From the NCBI RefSeq assembly GCF_016937535.1, contig NZ_JAFHKK010000024.1, forward strand, positions 1 to 39,115: a stretch of 39,115 bases of DNA, written 5' to 3'. The position numbers and the translations under genes were made by a program. The notes beneath the pieces were generated by a model that saw nothing but the letters and a program-made list of their open reading frames with translations, was not told the origin of the DNA and ran no database searches. Every line of letters starts with the position of its first letter. Within the stretch, counting starts at the first letter, position 1. This DNA is from Sulfurospirillum tamanense. Its GTDB lineage: Bacteria > Campylobacterota > Campylobacteria > Campylobacterales > Campylobacteraceae. This document shows positions 8,582 through 15,984 of this stretch, in pieces.

Positions 8582-9196
8582 TTAAAGACGTTGAATGTTT
8601 TGCAGTTTTACAAACATCATCGCAGTCATGATAGCATCATTTACCGCGTCGTGCTTGCCAAAAATCGGCAATCCAAGTTCCCGCATTATTGTATCAAAAC
8701 GCAGGTCAATTACCCCATCAGGGATGGCTTTGATTTTTTTGTCGTGATAGATGCCTGAAACTTCAATCTGAGCATTAGGTAGCTTGATACCAAGCCAAGG
8801 CTGAAGATAGCGGTTCACCATCGCCACATCAAATTCCAGATAATACCCCACTAAAGGCAAGGGCCCAATGAACGCCAAAAACCGCTCCAAAGCTTCCTCG
8901 GGCGCCAAAGCCCCCACCATGTCGATGTTGCGCAACTGATGGATAGTGATGCTCTTAGCGGCAATGTCTTTGCTGGGCCGAAGCAACAAAGAGAGGGTTT
9001 CTTGGGCGAGGATTTTATTGCCTTTTATTTTCACTGCCCCGATAGATAAGATCTCATCCTTTTTAGGGTCCAAGCCAGTGGTTTCGGTGTCAAACACCAC
9101 AAACTCATCCTCAGAAAAGGAGTCGTCAAACAAGAACAAAAACCGTGGGTCGCGCAACTTTTTTTTGTTGCGCTCTTTAAAAAAGCGTGTAAACAT
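8582..9196 (-). CDS. DnaQ-like 3'-5' exonuclease (DEDDh family)
   Basis: 204 residues from the ATG at 9196; a GTG one codon earlier is also possible. The ATG shares one base with the stop of the upstream gene (TGATG), a coupling arrangement. ExoI motif FVVFDTETTGLD, an ExoII-like segment with LVGYYLEFDVAMVNRYL, and the DEDDh ExoIII motif HDAVNDAIMTAMMF are present, so the catalytic acids and His appear intact. Similar stand-alone DNA polymerase III epsilon-like exonucleases are often found beside cNMP/CBS/DUF294 proteins and sodium:solute symporters, as here. Whether it proofreads DNA or degrades small nucleic acids is unknown. Confidence 0.88.
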   Translation of the reverse strand: MFTRFFKERNKKKLRDPRFLFLFDDSFSEDEFVVFDTETTGLDPKKDEILSIGAVKIKGNKILAQETLSLLLRPSKDIAAKSITIHQLRNIDMVGALAPEEALERFLAFIGPLPLVGYYLEFDVAMVNRYLQPWLGIKLPNAQIEVSGIYHDKKIKAIPDGVIDLRFDTIMRELGLPIFGKHDAVNDAIMTAMMFVKLQNIQRL

Positions 9197-11010
9197 CACT
9201 GCACCATATTGATTTTAAAATGATGGACTAAAAAACGTTTAAACTGGTCTACGATTTTAAAACTGTCTTTAAGGAGTTCAGTTTCGAGCTGATTGAGTTT
9301 GTCGGTGCGGATGAAATTGTGCCGCGTTTCGCCCCGTTCGGTTGAGAAAAGTTGTTCTTTAAGGCGCATACTCATGAGCGTATCAAAGGCTTCAACAAGG
9401 GCGTCTCCAAAGTGTTCTTCAAAGATCTTTTTTGACTTTAGGGCATGAATACGCCTGATGGTCTCCGTCTCTTCCACGTGGTACTCTAGCGCCAAAGAGC
9501 GCACCCCTTGAACGATGGGGAAAATCCCTCCTTTTTTCACATCCAAGCGGTTTTCATCGGCTTTGAGATTAGAAAAAAAGCTAATAGGCGTCTCAAACAA
9601 CAACGCCGCTTTAGCAAAATTAGCCATAAAAATGTCTTTTCCTGCCATCTGCTCGTAAATACTATCTTTAAGTTTTGCCAGTAATGTTTTATTGCCCGCT
9701 ACTGCCAAAGCGTCATAAAAAATGGCTAAATGCATGTAATCGTCCTTGCGTGGACTCTCCAAATAACGGGCAAGCTCCACCCTAAAGGCCTTGAATGACT
9801 TGCGCCAGTAAGGGTTAGAAACCATAATCCCTCCCTCGCACGCAGGATAGCCAAAATCAAGCAAAGTCTGTGTATAGCGTTCCATCACTTCTTTAAATGC
9901 TGGGGCATCGGCCTCATTTTCGATAATAAGCGCATTATCTTGGTCTGTTTTAAGCATCTGCTCTTTACGGCCTTCACTTCCCATAACCACCAAACATGCC
10001 TTTTGCTGGAGCTCTTTGGGCACCATCATCTCGTAGAGTTTACGGTAAACTTGCTCATTAAGCTCACTGATAAGCTGAGAAATATACTCTACCTTAGTGC
10101 CTTTAGCGTGGAGTTTTTTGATGATGTGCACAAAATCTTGGCTTGCTTTCTTAAGCGCATCAACATCTTTTGCTTTGCGAATTTGAACAGACACCAAGTA
10201 CGTGTGATTAGCAAAATAGCTGAGTAAATCCAACTGTTCCAAAACCCCAACAACCTTACCATGGTCTGTTACGACAATGCGCTTAATGGCATTTTTAGTC
10301 AAATACAACAAAGCATTAAATAAAAAATCATTCGCTTCAATGCTGATGATAGGCCGCAAGGCAATAGGCCCGATGGGAGCGTGTTTATCATACCCTTCAT
10401 ACACTAGCCGCTTGCGTACGGTGCTGTCGGTAACAATCCCATAATCCCCCTCATCATCCACAAGAATACACTTTGCATCCATGCTGTCCATCTTATGTAA
10501 AGCACCTAAAATTGGCATTTGCGGAGTAACAACACAAGCTTTATGCAAGAACGAATCTGACACGCGTGCTAACATAAAACCTGAAAGTTGCGTGGTATAC
10601 TCTTTTTGTTTGGCCGATTGGATGCGATTGGCAAGGTCTGTGAGAAAATAGGCCTTAAATACCCCATTACTCTCCAGCAGTTGACGAAAAGTCTCTTTTT
10701 TAATTTCAAAACAAATCAGTTCTTCGTGCACCAAAAAAGTATCCTCGGTTTTGCCATACAGCAGCGCATCCGCGTCAAAGGAGTTTTGGTTGTGGTAAAT
10801 TTTGATCAGTTCATTATCGTGGTATTCGCCCACCTCTCCTTTAATGATGATATATAAAAATTCAGGAATTTTTTGCGGAGAAATCATCACTGTATCTTTT
10901 GTGTAATAAGCAATGTTCATGGCGTTAGTCACGCGAGCAAGTTCAGTGGGAGTAAGCAAACCAAAAGGGTGAATGGATTTTAAAAAAGCTTCTTGGTCTT
11001 GAAGGCTCAT
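9196..11010 (-). CDS. cNMP-binding / CBS / DUF294 putative nucleotidyltransferase
   Basis: 604 residues from the ATG at 11010, preferred over the open frame to 11055 because AAGGAG stands 5 bp upstream. Order: cyclic-nucleotide-binding-like domain (~15-120, LYIIIKGEVGEYHDNELI); CBS pair (~160-275, with AKCILVDDEGDYGIVTD and IKRIVVTDHGKVVGVLEQ); DUF294 nucleotidyltransferase-like domain with GSEGRKEQ (~344-351) followed by TDQDNAL, which resembles the GS...D.D site of GlnD/GlnE enzymes; and a DUF294 C-terminal helical domain (~440-590). It probably senses nucleotides and may modify a protein. The neighbouring symporter is an obvious candidate target, but this is inference. The ribosome binding site is formed by one arm of an iterated palindrome. 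Confidence 0.88.
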   Translation of the reverse strand: MSLQDQEAFLKSIHPFGLLTPTELARVTNAMNIAYYTKDTVMISPQKIPEFLYIIIKGEVGEYHDNELIKIYHNQNSFDADALLYGKTEDTFLVHEELICFEIKKETFRQLLESNGVFKAYFLTDLANRIQSAKQKEYTTQLSGFMLARVSDSFLHKACVVTPQMPILGALHKMDSMDAKCILVDDEGDYGIVTDSTVRKRLVYEGYDKHAPIGPIALRPIISIEANDFLFNALLYLTKNAIKRIVVTDHGKVVGVLEQLDLLSYFANHTYLVSVQIRKAKDVDALKKASQDFVHIIKKLHAKGTKVEYISQLISELNEQVYRKLYEMMVPKELQQKACLVVMGSEGRKEQMLKTDQDNALIIENEADAPAFKEVMERYTQTLLDFGYPACEGGIMVSNPYWRKSFKAFRVELARYLESPRKDDYMHLAIFYDALAVAGNKTLLAKLKDSIYEQMAGKDIFMANFAKAALLFETPISFFSNLKADENRLDVKKGGIFPIVQGVRSLALEYHVEETETIRRIHALKSKKIFEEHFGDALVEAFDTLMSMRLKEQLFSTERGETRHNFIRTDKLNQLETELLKDSFKIVDQFKRFLVHHFKINMVQ

Positions 11011-11018
11011 GGGACTCC

Positions 11019-11028
11019 TTACATGTAA
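11019..11028. repeat. Iterated palindrome copy at the DUF294 gene RBS
   Basis: Core TTACATGTAA (flanks C and AGG). On the minus strand the right arm runs into AAGGAG, the Shine-Dalgarno of the DUF294 gene, so folding or protein binding here could control its translation. Confidence 0.9.
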
Positions 11029-11089
11029 AGGATAATTATGACACGTTTTAAGCAAAACCGTGCGCGGCGACGCGCACGGAATTCAAACA

Positions 11090-12982
11090 CTAGTGCGCGC
11101 TTGCCGCACCTGCACCGCGAGGGATGCGGATGCTTTCCACAAGCTCTTGGATGTGAGATGGGGGTGGTGGTGTCATCTGTGCGACCACATACGCCACGAT
11201 GAAATGCAACACCATCCCGATGGTGCCAATACCCGTTGGCGCAATGCCCCACAAATAATTGGCCTTATCGCCGCCCATGAACACGAAATACACGATATAC
11301 GCAAAAGTGAACGTCAAGCCCGTAGCCATGCCCGCAATCGCTCCTTCTTTGTTCATGCGTTTGTAAAAGATACCCATGACGATGGTCGGGAAGAACGAAG
11401 CCGCTGCCAAACCGAAGGCAAAAGCAACCACTTGTGCTACAAAACCTGGAGGGTGAATCCCCAAATACCCTGCCACGATGATAGCTACTACCGCCGCAAG
11501 TCGCGCAGACATAAGTTCTGCTTTTTCGCTCATCTTAGAACGCCCTGTCACCTTGTCTTTCATGAGTACTTTACCCAAAAGGTCATGGGAAATGGACGTA
11601 GAGATAACCAGCAAAAGTCCAGCAGCTGTAGAAAGTGCCGCCGCCAAACCGCCCGCAGCGATAAAGGCAATAACCCAATTGGGAAGCCCTGCAATCTCTG
11701 GATTGGCCAAAACGATAATATCCCTGTCTACATATAATTCATTCACTATTTTGCCACTTGCGCGCATTTCTTCAGCACTTGCGGTATGGTTTGAAGCGCC
11801 ATTGGAAGCCAAACGCTCACCAGAAACACCACGTTCCCCCGTAAAAGTAGGTCTGCCCTTAAAAGCTTCGCCTGCAGCGTATTGGATTTTGCCATCACCA
11901 TTGCGGTCATTCCACGCCAAAAGACCCGAGTTTTCCCAAGTTTTAAACCACGCACCTTGATTAGGAGTGCCATCCAAATGGGTAGCTTGGCCGTCTGTAA
12001 AGGCTTGGTATTCCACGTTTTGGACATTTTTAATGAGGTTCACCCGTGCAAACCCAGCGACTGCGGGGATAGAGGTATACATAATGGCGATGAACAGCAA
12101 CGCCCATCCTGCCGAAATACGCGCACCTTTTACCGTAGGCGTGGTAAAAAAACGCACGATAACGTGGGGCAATCCCGCTGTACCAAGCATGAGTGCTGTG
12201 GTTAGCATAAACACATTCCACGTGCCTGAAATACTTGACGTGTACGCCGCGAACCCAAGGTCTTGGATGGACTGGTCAAGAGCATGCAAGAGGTAGGTTC
12301 CCTTGTCAATCATCTGCACCCCATTGTCAAATTCAAAGGCAATCTTAGACCCAAAACCAAGCTGAGGCAAGAACGTGTCTGTCACTTGTAACGAAAGGAA
12401 AATAGCAGGTACCGTAAAGGCAAAAATCATCACACAATACTGCGCCACTTGCGTGTAGGTAATGCCCTTCATGCCTCCAAGTACCGCGTACACAAACACG
12501 ATAGCCATCCCGATGATAACACCCGTGTTAATGTCCACTTGCAAAAAGCGTGAAAAGACGATGCCAACCCCGCGCATTTGCCCTGCAACGTAGGTAAAGG
12601 AGATAAAGATAACACACACCACCGCCACCATGCGCGCCACGTCGGAGTAGTAGCGGTCACCGACGAAGTCTGGTACCGTAAACTTTCCAAATTTGCGCAA
12701 ATAGGGTGCTAAAAGCATGGCAAGAAGCACATAACCGCCTGTCCAGCCCATCAAATACGCTGAACCGTCGCTCCCGATGAACGAAACAATTCCCGCAAGG
12801 GAGATAAACGAAGCCGCGCTCATCCAATCCGCGCCCGTTGCCATGCCGTTGGCGATAGGATGCACCCCGCCGCCTGCGACGTAAAACTCTTTCGTTGAGC
12901 CCGCCCGTGCCCAAATAGCAATGCCAATATACAACGCAAAAGAGGCGCCCACAAAGAGGTAGATTAAGGTTTGAAGTTCCAT
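11090..12982 (-). CDS. Sodium:solute symporter, large subunit (VC_2705 / ActP-like)
   Basis: 630 residues; AGGAG lies 7 bp upstream. Many hydrophobic helices and the SSS-family pattern (AGGGVHPIANGMATGADWMSAASFISLAG) place it in the sodium:solute symporter family, related to acetate permease. The small DUF4212 protein encoded just before it identifies the two-component VC_2705 type. A hydrophilic insertion of ~110 residues (~315-425) separates two membrane blocks and carries an EF-hand-like segment, NDRNGDGKIQYAAGE (~358-372). The substrate is probably acetate or another short carboxylate; this is from family knowledge only. The DUF294 gene begins ~80 bp downstream. Confidence 0.92.
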   Translation of the reverse strand: MELQTLIYLFVGASFALYIGIAIWARAGSTKEFYVAGGGVHPIANGMATGADWMSAASFISLAGIVSFIGSDGSAYLMGWTGGYVLLAMLLAPYLRKFGKFTVPDFVGDRYYSDVARMVAVVCVIFISFTYVAGQMRGVGIVFSRFLQVDINTGVIIGMAIVFVYAVLGGMKGITYTQVAQYCVMIFAFTVPAIFLSLQVTDTFLPQLGFGSKIAFEFDNGVQMIDKGTYLLHALDQSIQDLGFAAYTSSISGTWNVFMLTTALMLGTAGLPHVIVRFFTTPTVKGARISAGWALLFIAIMYTSIPAVAGFARVNLIKNVQNVEYQAFTDGQATHLDGTPNQGAWFKTWENSGLLAWNDRNGDGKIQYAAGEAFKGRPTFTGERGVSGERLASNGASNHTASAEEMRASGKIVNELYVDRDIIVLANPEIAGLPNWVIAFIAAGGLAAALSTAAGLLLVISTSISHDLLGKVLMKDKVTGRSKMSEKAELMSARLAAVVAIIVAGYLGIHPPGFVAQVVAFAFGLAAASFFPTIVMGIFYKRMNKEGAIAGMATGLTFTFAYIVYFVFMGGDKANYLWGIAPTGIGTIGMVLHFIVAYVVAQMTPPPPSHIQELVESIRIPRGAGAASAH

Positions 12983-12992
12983 TTACTTGCTC

Positions 12993-13247
12993 CTATTCGT
13001 GGATGTCGTATTTTTCTTCGATGCGTTCCATGAGCTTTGCATACACAAAGATAAGAACAACAAAGACATACATGGCGCCTTGTTGGGCAAACCAAAAGCC
13101 CAGTTTAAAACCACCAAACTCAATGGCATTGAGCTCTTCTAAGAAGATAATGCCGCATCCAAACGACACCACAAACCACACTACTAAAAGTTTTAGAATG
13201 GTTGAGATGTTCTCTTTCCAGTATGCTTGCGCAACTTCTGGGTTCAT
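12993..13247 (-). CDS. DUF4212 small subunit of sodium:solute symporter
   Basis: 84 residues, AAAGGAG before the ATG. Two membrane helices (~18-36 and ~48-68) flank a short loop, with YWKENI near the start and an acidic/basic C-terminus (KLMERIEEKYD). This matches the DUF4212 small membrane protein that accompanies VC_2705-type symporters. It ends 10 bp before the large subunit. Confidence 0.92.
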   Translation of the reverse strand: MNPEVAQAYWKENISTILKLLVVWFVVSFGCGIIFLEELNAIEFGGFKLGFWFAQQGAMYVFVVLIFVYAKLMERIEEKYDIHE

Positions 13248-13290
13248 TCTGGCTCCTTTGTTGAATTTACAAAGTCATAGTAAAACCTTG

Positions 13291-13311
13291 GCGTAGCATT
13301 AGCGTAGCATT
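13291..13311. promoter_or_regulatory. Tandem direct repeat, 11-bp period, upstream of the symporter operon
   Basis: GCGTAGCATT occurs at 13291-13300 and 13302-13311, one helical turn apart, 44-64 bp upstream of the DUF4212 start. Two same-face direct half-sites are typical of OmpR/PhoB-type response regulator binding near -35. The regulator is unknown. Confidence 0.55.
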
Positions 13312-13419
13312 GGGAGAAGATTGTTAAAAAGAAACAGATTTTTAGAAATTAAGTGTATTTTTGTAACATTTTTATGAAGATAGTTTAAAAAATACCTCTT
13401 AAAAAAGAATTTCTGGCCT

Positions 13420-13471
13420 AATTATTAAAAATAACCCGCAAAAAACCTATTTTAAGTTATTTTTAATAATT
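13420..13471. repeat. A+T-rich perfect 16-bp inverted repeat
   Basis: AATTATTAAAAATAAC at 13420-13435 is the exact reverse complement of 13456-13471, with a 20-bp spacer. It sits mid-way between divergent promoters. It could extrude as a cruciform, form an RNA hairpin, or be a double operator. The arms carry no G/C-rich stem, so a standard terminator is unlikely. Confidence 0.7.
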
Positions 13472-13504
13472 TTATGGGAGTTTATGTGTAACTTTTTTAT
13501 ACAC

Positions 13505-13516
13505 TTTACATGTAAA
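13505..13516. repeat. Iterated palindrome copy near the -35 position of the 13555 gene
   Basis: Perfect TTTACATGTAAA ending 11 bp before a putative -10 (TAAAAT, 13528-13533). A nearly identical arrangement occurs at 14423-14450. Confidence 0.9.
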
Positions 13517-13554
13517 GCCCACTTGTGTAAAATGGCACTTTTCAAAGGAGACCC

Positions 13555-13818
13555 ATGACACCCACACTGGAAGCTTATTTGGCCAAGGCTGATTCTCTAG
13601 CCAAACTTGAACCCAAACACATGCCAAAGGATATTCTCAGAGAATTCACCAAACTCGATGCACCAGCACTGTACAAAACTTGCACCCAGTTTGCCATCTT
13701 GCGCCACAACATTCCCCAAAAAGATGCGGTGCTGACACTGGAGGAGGAGGAGATTGCCTCTTTGGCACAGCGCTATGCAACAGAGGTATTAGACGCCCTT
13801 AAAGCCCTTGTGCGTTAG
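13555..13818 (+). CDS. Small protein of unknown function
   Basis: 87 residues, not recognised. The ATG follows AAAGGAGACCC, a strong RBS. The sequence is soluble, helical in character and charged (LAKADSLAKLEPKHMPKDIL; LEEEEIASLAQRYATEVLDA), with one Cys and no signal peptide or membrane segment. Its end overlaps the convergent SGNH hydrolase gene by 20 bp. The good RBS and a promoter-like region upstream argue that it is expressed. It may be a lineage-specific small regulatory or binding protein; there is no evidence for a specific function. Confidence 0.7.
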   Translation: MTPTLEAYLAKADSLAKLEPKHMPKDILREFTKLDAPALYKTCTQFAILRHNIPQKDAVLTLEEEEIASLAQRYATEVLDALKALVR

Positions 13819-14413
13819 TTACACGCAACAACGCTTCGTAGAGCACCTGGGCTAAGTGCGCATACCCTTCATCATTAGGGTGTACGTGGTCACTTTTGAG
13901 CGCACCATTTTTAATAACATCAGTGAGTGCGTTTGGCACATACACCACATCCGTTTCTTTGGCAAGAGCATCGTAAATGTCTGCTGTAACAATGCGAATG
14001 CCCGTAAACAAAGGTACACCTACGAGCACGGCTTTAGCGCCAGAGGCTTCCACAAGCGCGATCATCTGGCGCACATTAGCCTTGGTTTGAGCTAAATCCA
14101 TACGGCGCAATATGTCATTCCCACCATGGCAAAGAATCACAATATCAGGCCGCGTTGTTTCAAGCAGCTGGCCCAGACGCGCTAACCCTTGGGCACTCAC
14201 TTCGCCTGGAATACCTGCATTGGTCACCTTAACACCCGATAATATTGCTAGTTTTTGTGGGTACCCCACACTAGCCCCTGTCCCAAATGTAATGCTATCT
14301 CCAAAGGCCAAAATGTGCGTCTCTTTTGGAAGTTCTTCTTTTAAAGACTGGAGTTTTACAAACACCTGATACGCCACCATCCCCAAAATAACCACATACA
14401 AAATATACCGCAT
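13799..14413 (-). CDS. SGNH/GDSL-family lipase/esterase, membrane-anchored or secreted
   Basis: 204 residues. An N-terminal hydrophobic segment (MRYILYVVILGMVAYQVFV) acts as anchor or signal. SGNH blocks are all visible: GDSITFGTG (catalytic Ser), NAGIPGEVSAQG (Gly), GGNDILRR (Asn), and DHVHPNDEGY (catalytic Asp and His). The family covers TesA-like thioesterases, arylesterases and lysophospholipases; the substrate is unknown. The RBS (AAAGGA) is the arm of an iterated palindrome. It is divergent from the DMT transporter gene. Confidence 0.9.
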   Translation of the reverse strand: MRYILYVVILGMVAYQVFVKLQSLKEELPKETHILAFGDSITFGTGASVGYPQKLAILSGVKVTNAGIPGEVSAQGLARLGQLLETTRPDIVILCHGGNDILRRMDLAQTKANVRQMIALVEASGAKAVLVGVPLFTGIRIVTADIYDALAKETDVVYVPNALTDVIKNGALKSDHVHPNDEGYAHLAQVLYEALLRVTNAQGL

Positions 14414-14422
14414 GATTTTTCC

Positions 14423-14434
14423 TTTACATGTAAA
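14423..14434. repeat. Iterated palindrome copy between divergent SGNH and DMT genes
   Basis: CCTTTACATGTAAAGC. On the minus strand its arm gives the AAAGGA RBS of the SGNH gene. On the plus strand it ends 10 bp before a perfect TATAAT. Confidence 0.9.
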
Positions 14435-14444
14435 GCACTTTGGC

Positions 14445-14450
14445 TATAAT
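14445..14450 (+). promoter_or_regulatory. -10 element of the DMT-LOG operon
   Basis: TATAAT in GGCTATAATACGCG, 42 bp before the GTG start of the transporter gene. The iterated palindrome covers the -22 to -33 region. Confidence 0.6.
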
Positions 14451-14491
14451 ACGCGTTTATTTTACTCCCATTTTAACATGAAAGCATCTTT

Positions 14492-15394
14492 GTGAGAAAA
14501 CCGCTTAGCAACAAAACCGTCGGCACTATTGCCGTTGTCACCGCTACACTCATCTGGGCAAGCTCGTTTATTGCTCTTAAAATTGCCCTAGGAACAATGG
14601 GGCCCATGAGCATCATCTTTGGGCGTATGGTCGCAGCATCTGCGGTGTTTTTACTGTTTTGGAAACACTACCGCGGGCTCTCCTTTACTGCTTCAGACAT
14701 TAAATACCTTCTAGCTATGGTGCTACTGGAGCCGTGTTTGTATTTTATTTTTGAAATCAAAGCCTTGCAATACACCTCCGCCTCCCAAGCGGGCGTCATC
14801 ACCTCCACCATGCCTTTGTTTGCAGCTATTGGCGCGGGAATTTTTCTCAAAGAAATCATCACCAAAAACCTGCTCATTGGGTCAACTTTGGCTATTTTGG
14901 GAGCTGTTTGGCTCAGCCTTGAAGCTTCTGTGGAAGCGTACGCACCCAACCCGCTCTTGGGTAACACCCTTGAACTTCTTGCCATGCTTTGTGCAGCAGG
15001 TTACACCATCATTATCAAACACCTCACTAAACGTTTTTCAGCCCTTTTTCTTACCGCCATCCAAGCCTTCGCGGGGGCTATTTTTTACCTTCCTTTAGCC
15101 CTTTGGGAATGGCAAGGCACGCTTCCTGTGGTGAGTTTAGAAGGAATGCTTGCCATTTTATACCTTGGTGTTGTGGTTACCCTTGGGGGCTATGGGCTGT
15201 TTAACTTTTCTCTCACCAAGCTTCCTGCTTCAAGGGCTTCAGTGTTTATCAACCTCATCCCTGCCTTTGTGGTCATTTTGGCCTTTATTATTTTGGGTGA
15301 AACCCTTAATGTCGCTCAACTCTTTGCCGCAGGAGTCATTTTTCTGGGTGTGTTTATCACTCAAATCAACTTCAAACGAAAGGAACGCTCATGA
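14492..15394 (+). CDS. EamA/DMT-family transporter
   Basis: 300 residues, GTG start; the ATG at 14478 is out of frame and meets a stop quickly. About ten hydrophobic helices form two EamA repeats. The first begins GTIAVVTATLIWASSFIALK and the second GNTLELLAMLCAAGYTIIIK, and each has the typical late helix (LQYTSASQAGVI; LPASRASVFINLIPAF). Members export metabolites or amino acids; the substrate cannot be predicted. The stop overlaps the next gene by 4 bp (ATGA), so the two are co-translated. Confidence 0.9.
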   Translation: MRKPLSNKTVGTIAVVTATLIWASSFIALKIALGTMGPMSIIFGRMVAASAVFLLFWKHYRGLSFTASDIKYLLAMVLLEPCLYFIFEIKALQYTSASQAGVITSTMPLFAAIGAGIFLKEIITKNLLIGSTLAILGAVWLSLEASVEAYAPNPLLGNTLELLAMLCAAGYTIIIKHLTKRFSALFLTAIQAFAGAIFYLPLALWEWQGTLPVVSLEGMLAILYLGVVVTLGGYGLFNFSLTKLPASRASVFINLIPAFVVILAFIILGETLNVAQLFAAGVIFLGVFITQINFKRKERS

Positions 15395-15951
15395 ACATTG
15401 CTGTTTTTTGCGGGTCAAGCGGTGGGCATAACCCACTATACGCTAAAGAAGCGCACGCTTTTGGAAAAATCCTCGCTAAAGGAGGTCATGGGCTTGTTTA
15501 TGGCGGAGGAAGAGTGGGGCTTATGGGCGCTGTTGCCGATGGTGTGCTTGAAGGAAAAGGCCATGTTATGGGTGTTATTCCCCATTCTTTGGAGCAAAAA
15601 GAGCTGGCCCACACGGGTGTTAGTGAACTGCACATTGTCAACAACATGCACGAGCGTAAAGCTATGATGGCAGCGCGCGCCGATGCGTTCGTGGCACTTC
15701 CTGGAGGCGTGGGAACACTCGAAGAGATTTTTGAAGCGTGGACATGGGCACAGCTTGGCTACCACCAAAAACCCATTGCGTTTTTAGATTTTGGTGGATT
15801 TTACACCCATTTGTTTTCTTTTTTGAATCACATGAAAGAAGAGGGATTTTTGCAGAGCATTCACCGTGAGATGCTCATTAGCGAAACTGATCCGCACATA
15901 CTGCTAGAAAAACTAAAAGCTTACACGCCCCCACGCAACAAGTGGGAGTAA
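15391..15951 (+). CDS. LOG-family protein (nucleoside 5'-monophosphate phosphoribohydrolase)
   Basis: 186 residues. Rossmann-like fold with VFCGSSGG, YGGGRVGLMG, MHERKAMMAARADAF and the family signature PGGVGTLEE. In plants and some bacteria LOG enzymes release the base from N6-modified AMP (cytokinin activation) or from AMP and purine nucleotides generally. The ATG overlaps the transporter stop; a nucleotide-salvage or export pairing is possible but unproven. The stop codon is the left end of a 26-bp palindrome. Confidence 0.9.
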   Translation: MNIAVFCGSSGGHNPLYAKEAHAFGKILAKGGHGLVYGGGRVGLMGAVADGVLEGKGHVMGVIPHSLEQKELAHTGVSELHIVNNMHERKAMMAARADAFVALPGGVGTLEEIFEAWTWAQLGYHQKPIAFLDFGGFYTHLFSFLNHMKEEGFLQSIHREMLISETDPHILLEKLKAYTPPRNKWE

Positions 15952-15984
15952 GCCTTTACATGTAAAGGCTTACATGTAAAGGCT
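15948..15984. terminator. Paired iterated palindromes between convergent LOG and lutC genes
   Basis: 15948-15973 is a 26-bp perfect palindrome centred on ACATGT. The 14-mer TACATGTAAAGGCT is then duplicated head to tail (15957-15970 and 15971-15984), giving a second core at 15970-15979. It lies exactly between two convergent stops, so a bidirectional terminator role is plausible, although no long T-run follows. Confidence 0.65.

Larger units (their letters stand above)
13248..13554. other. 307-bp intergenic region between divergent genes
   Basis: No convincing ORF. From left to right it holds the symporter promoter region with the 11-bp direct repeat (13291-13311), an A+T-rich 16-bp inverted repeat (13420-13435 / 13456-13471), an iterated palindrome (13505-13516), a putative -10 TAAAAT (13528-13533) and an RBS AAAGGAG before the gene at 13555. 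Confidence 0.7.

Noticed and set aside
11060-11737. 225-residue plus-strand ORF opposite the symporter
   Set aside because: Shadow frame of a clear membrane transporter; composition rich in His/Arg/Cys with no RBS or family likeness.
13799-13818. Convergent overlap as a sequencing or frameshift error
   Set aside because: Both proteins end naturally and similar convergent overlaps occur at 8213-8216 and 35179-35198, so this is a feature of the compact genome.
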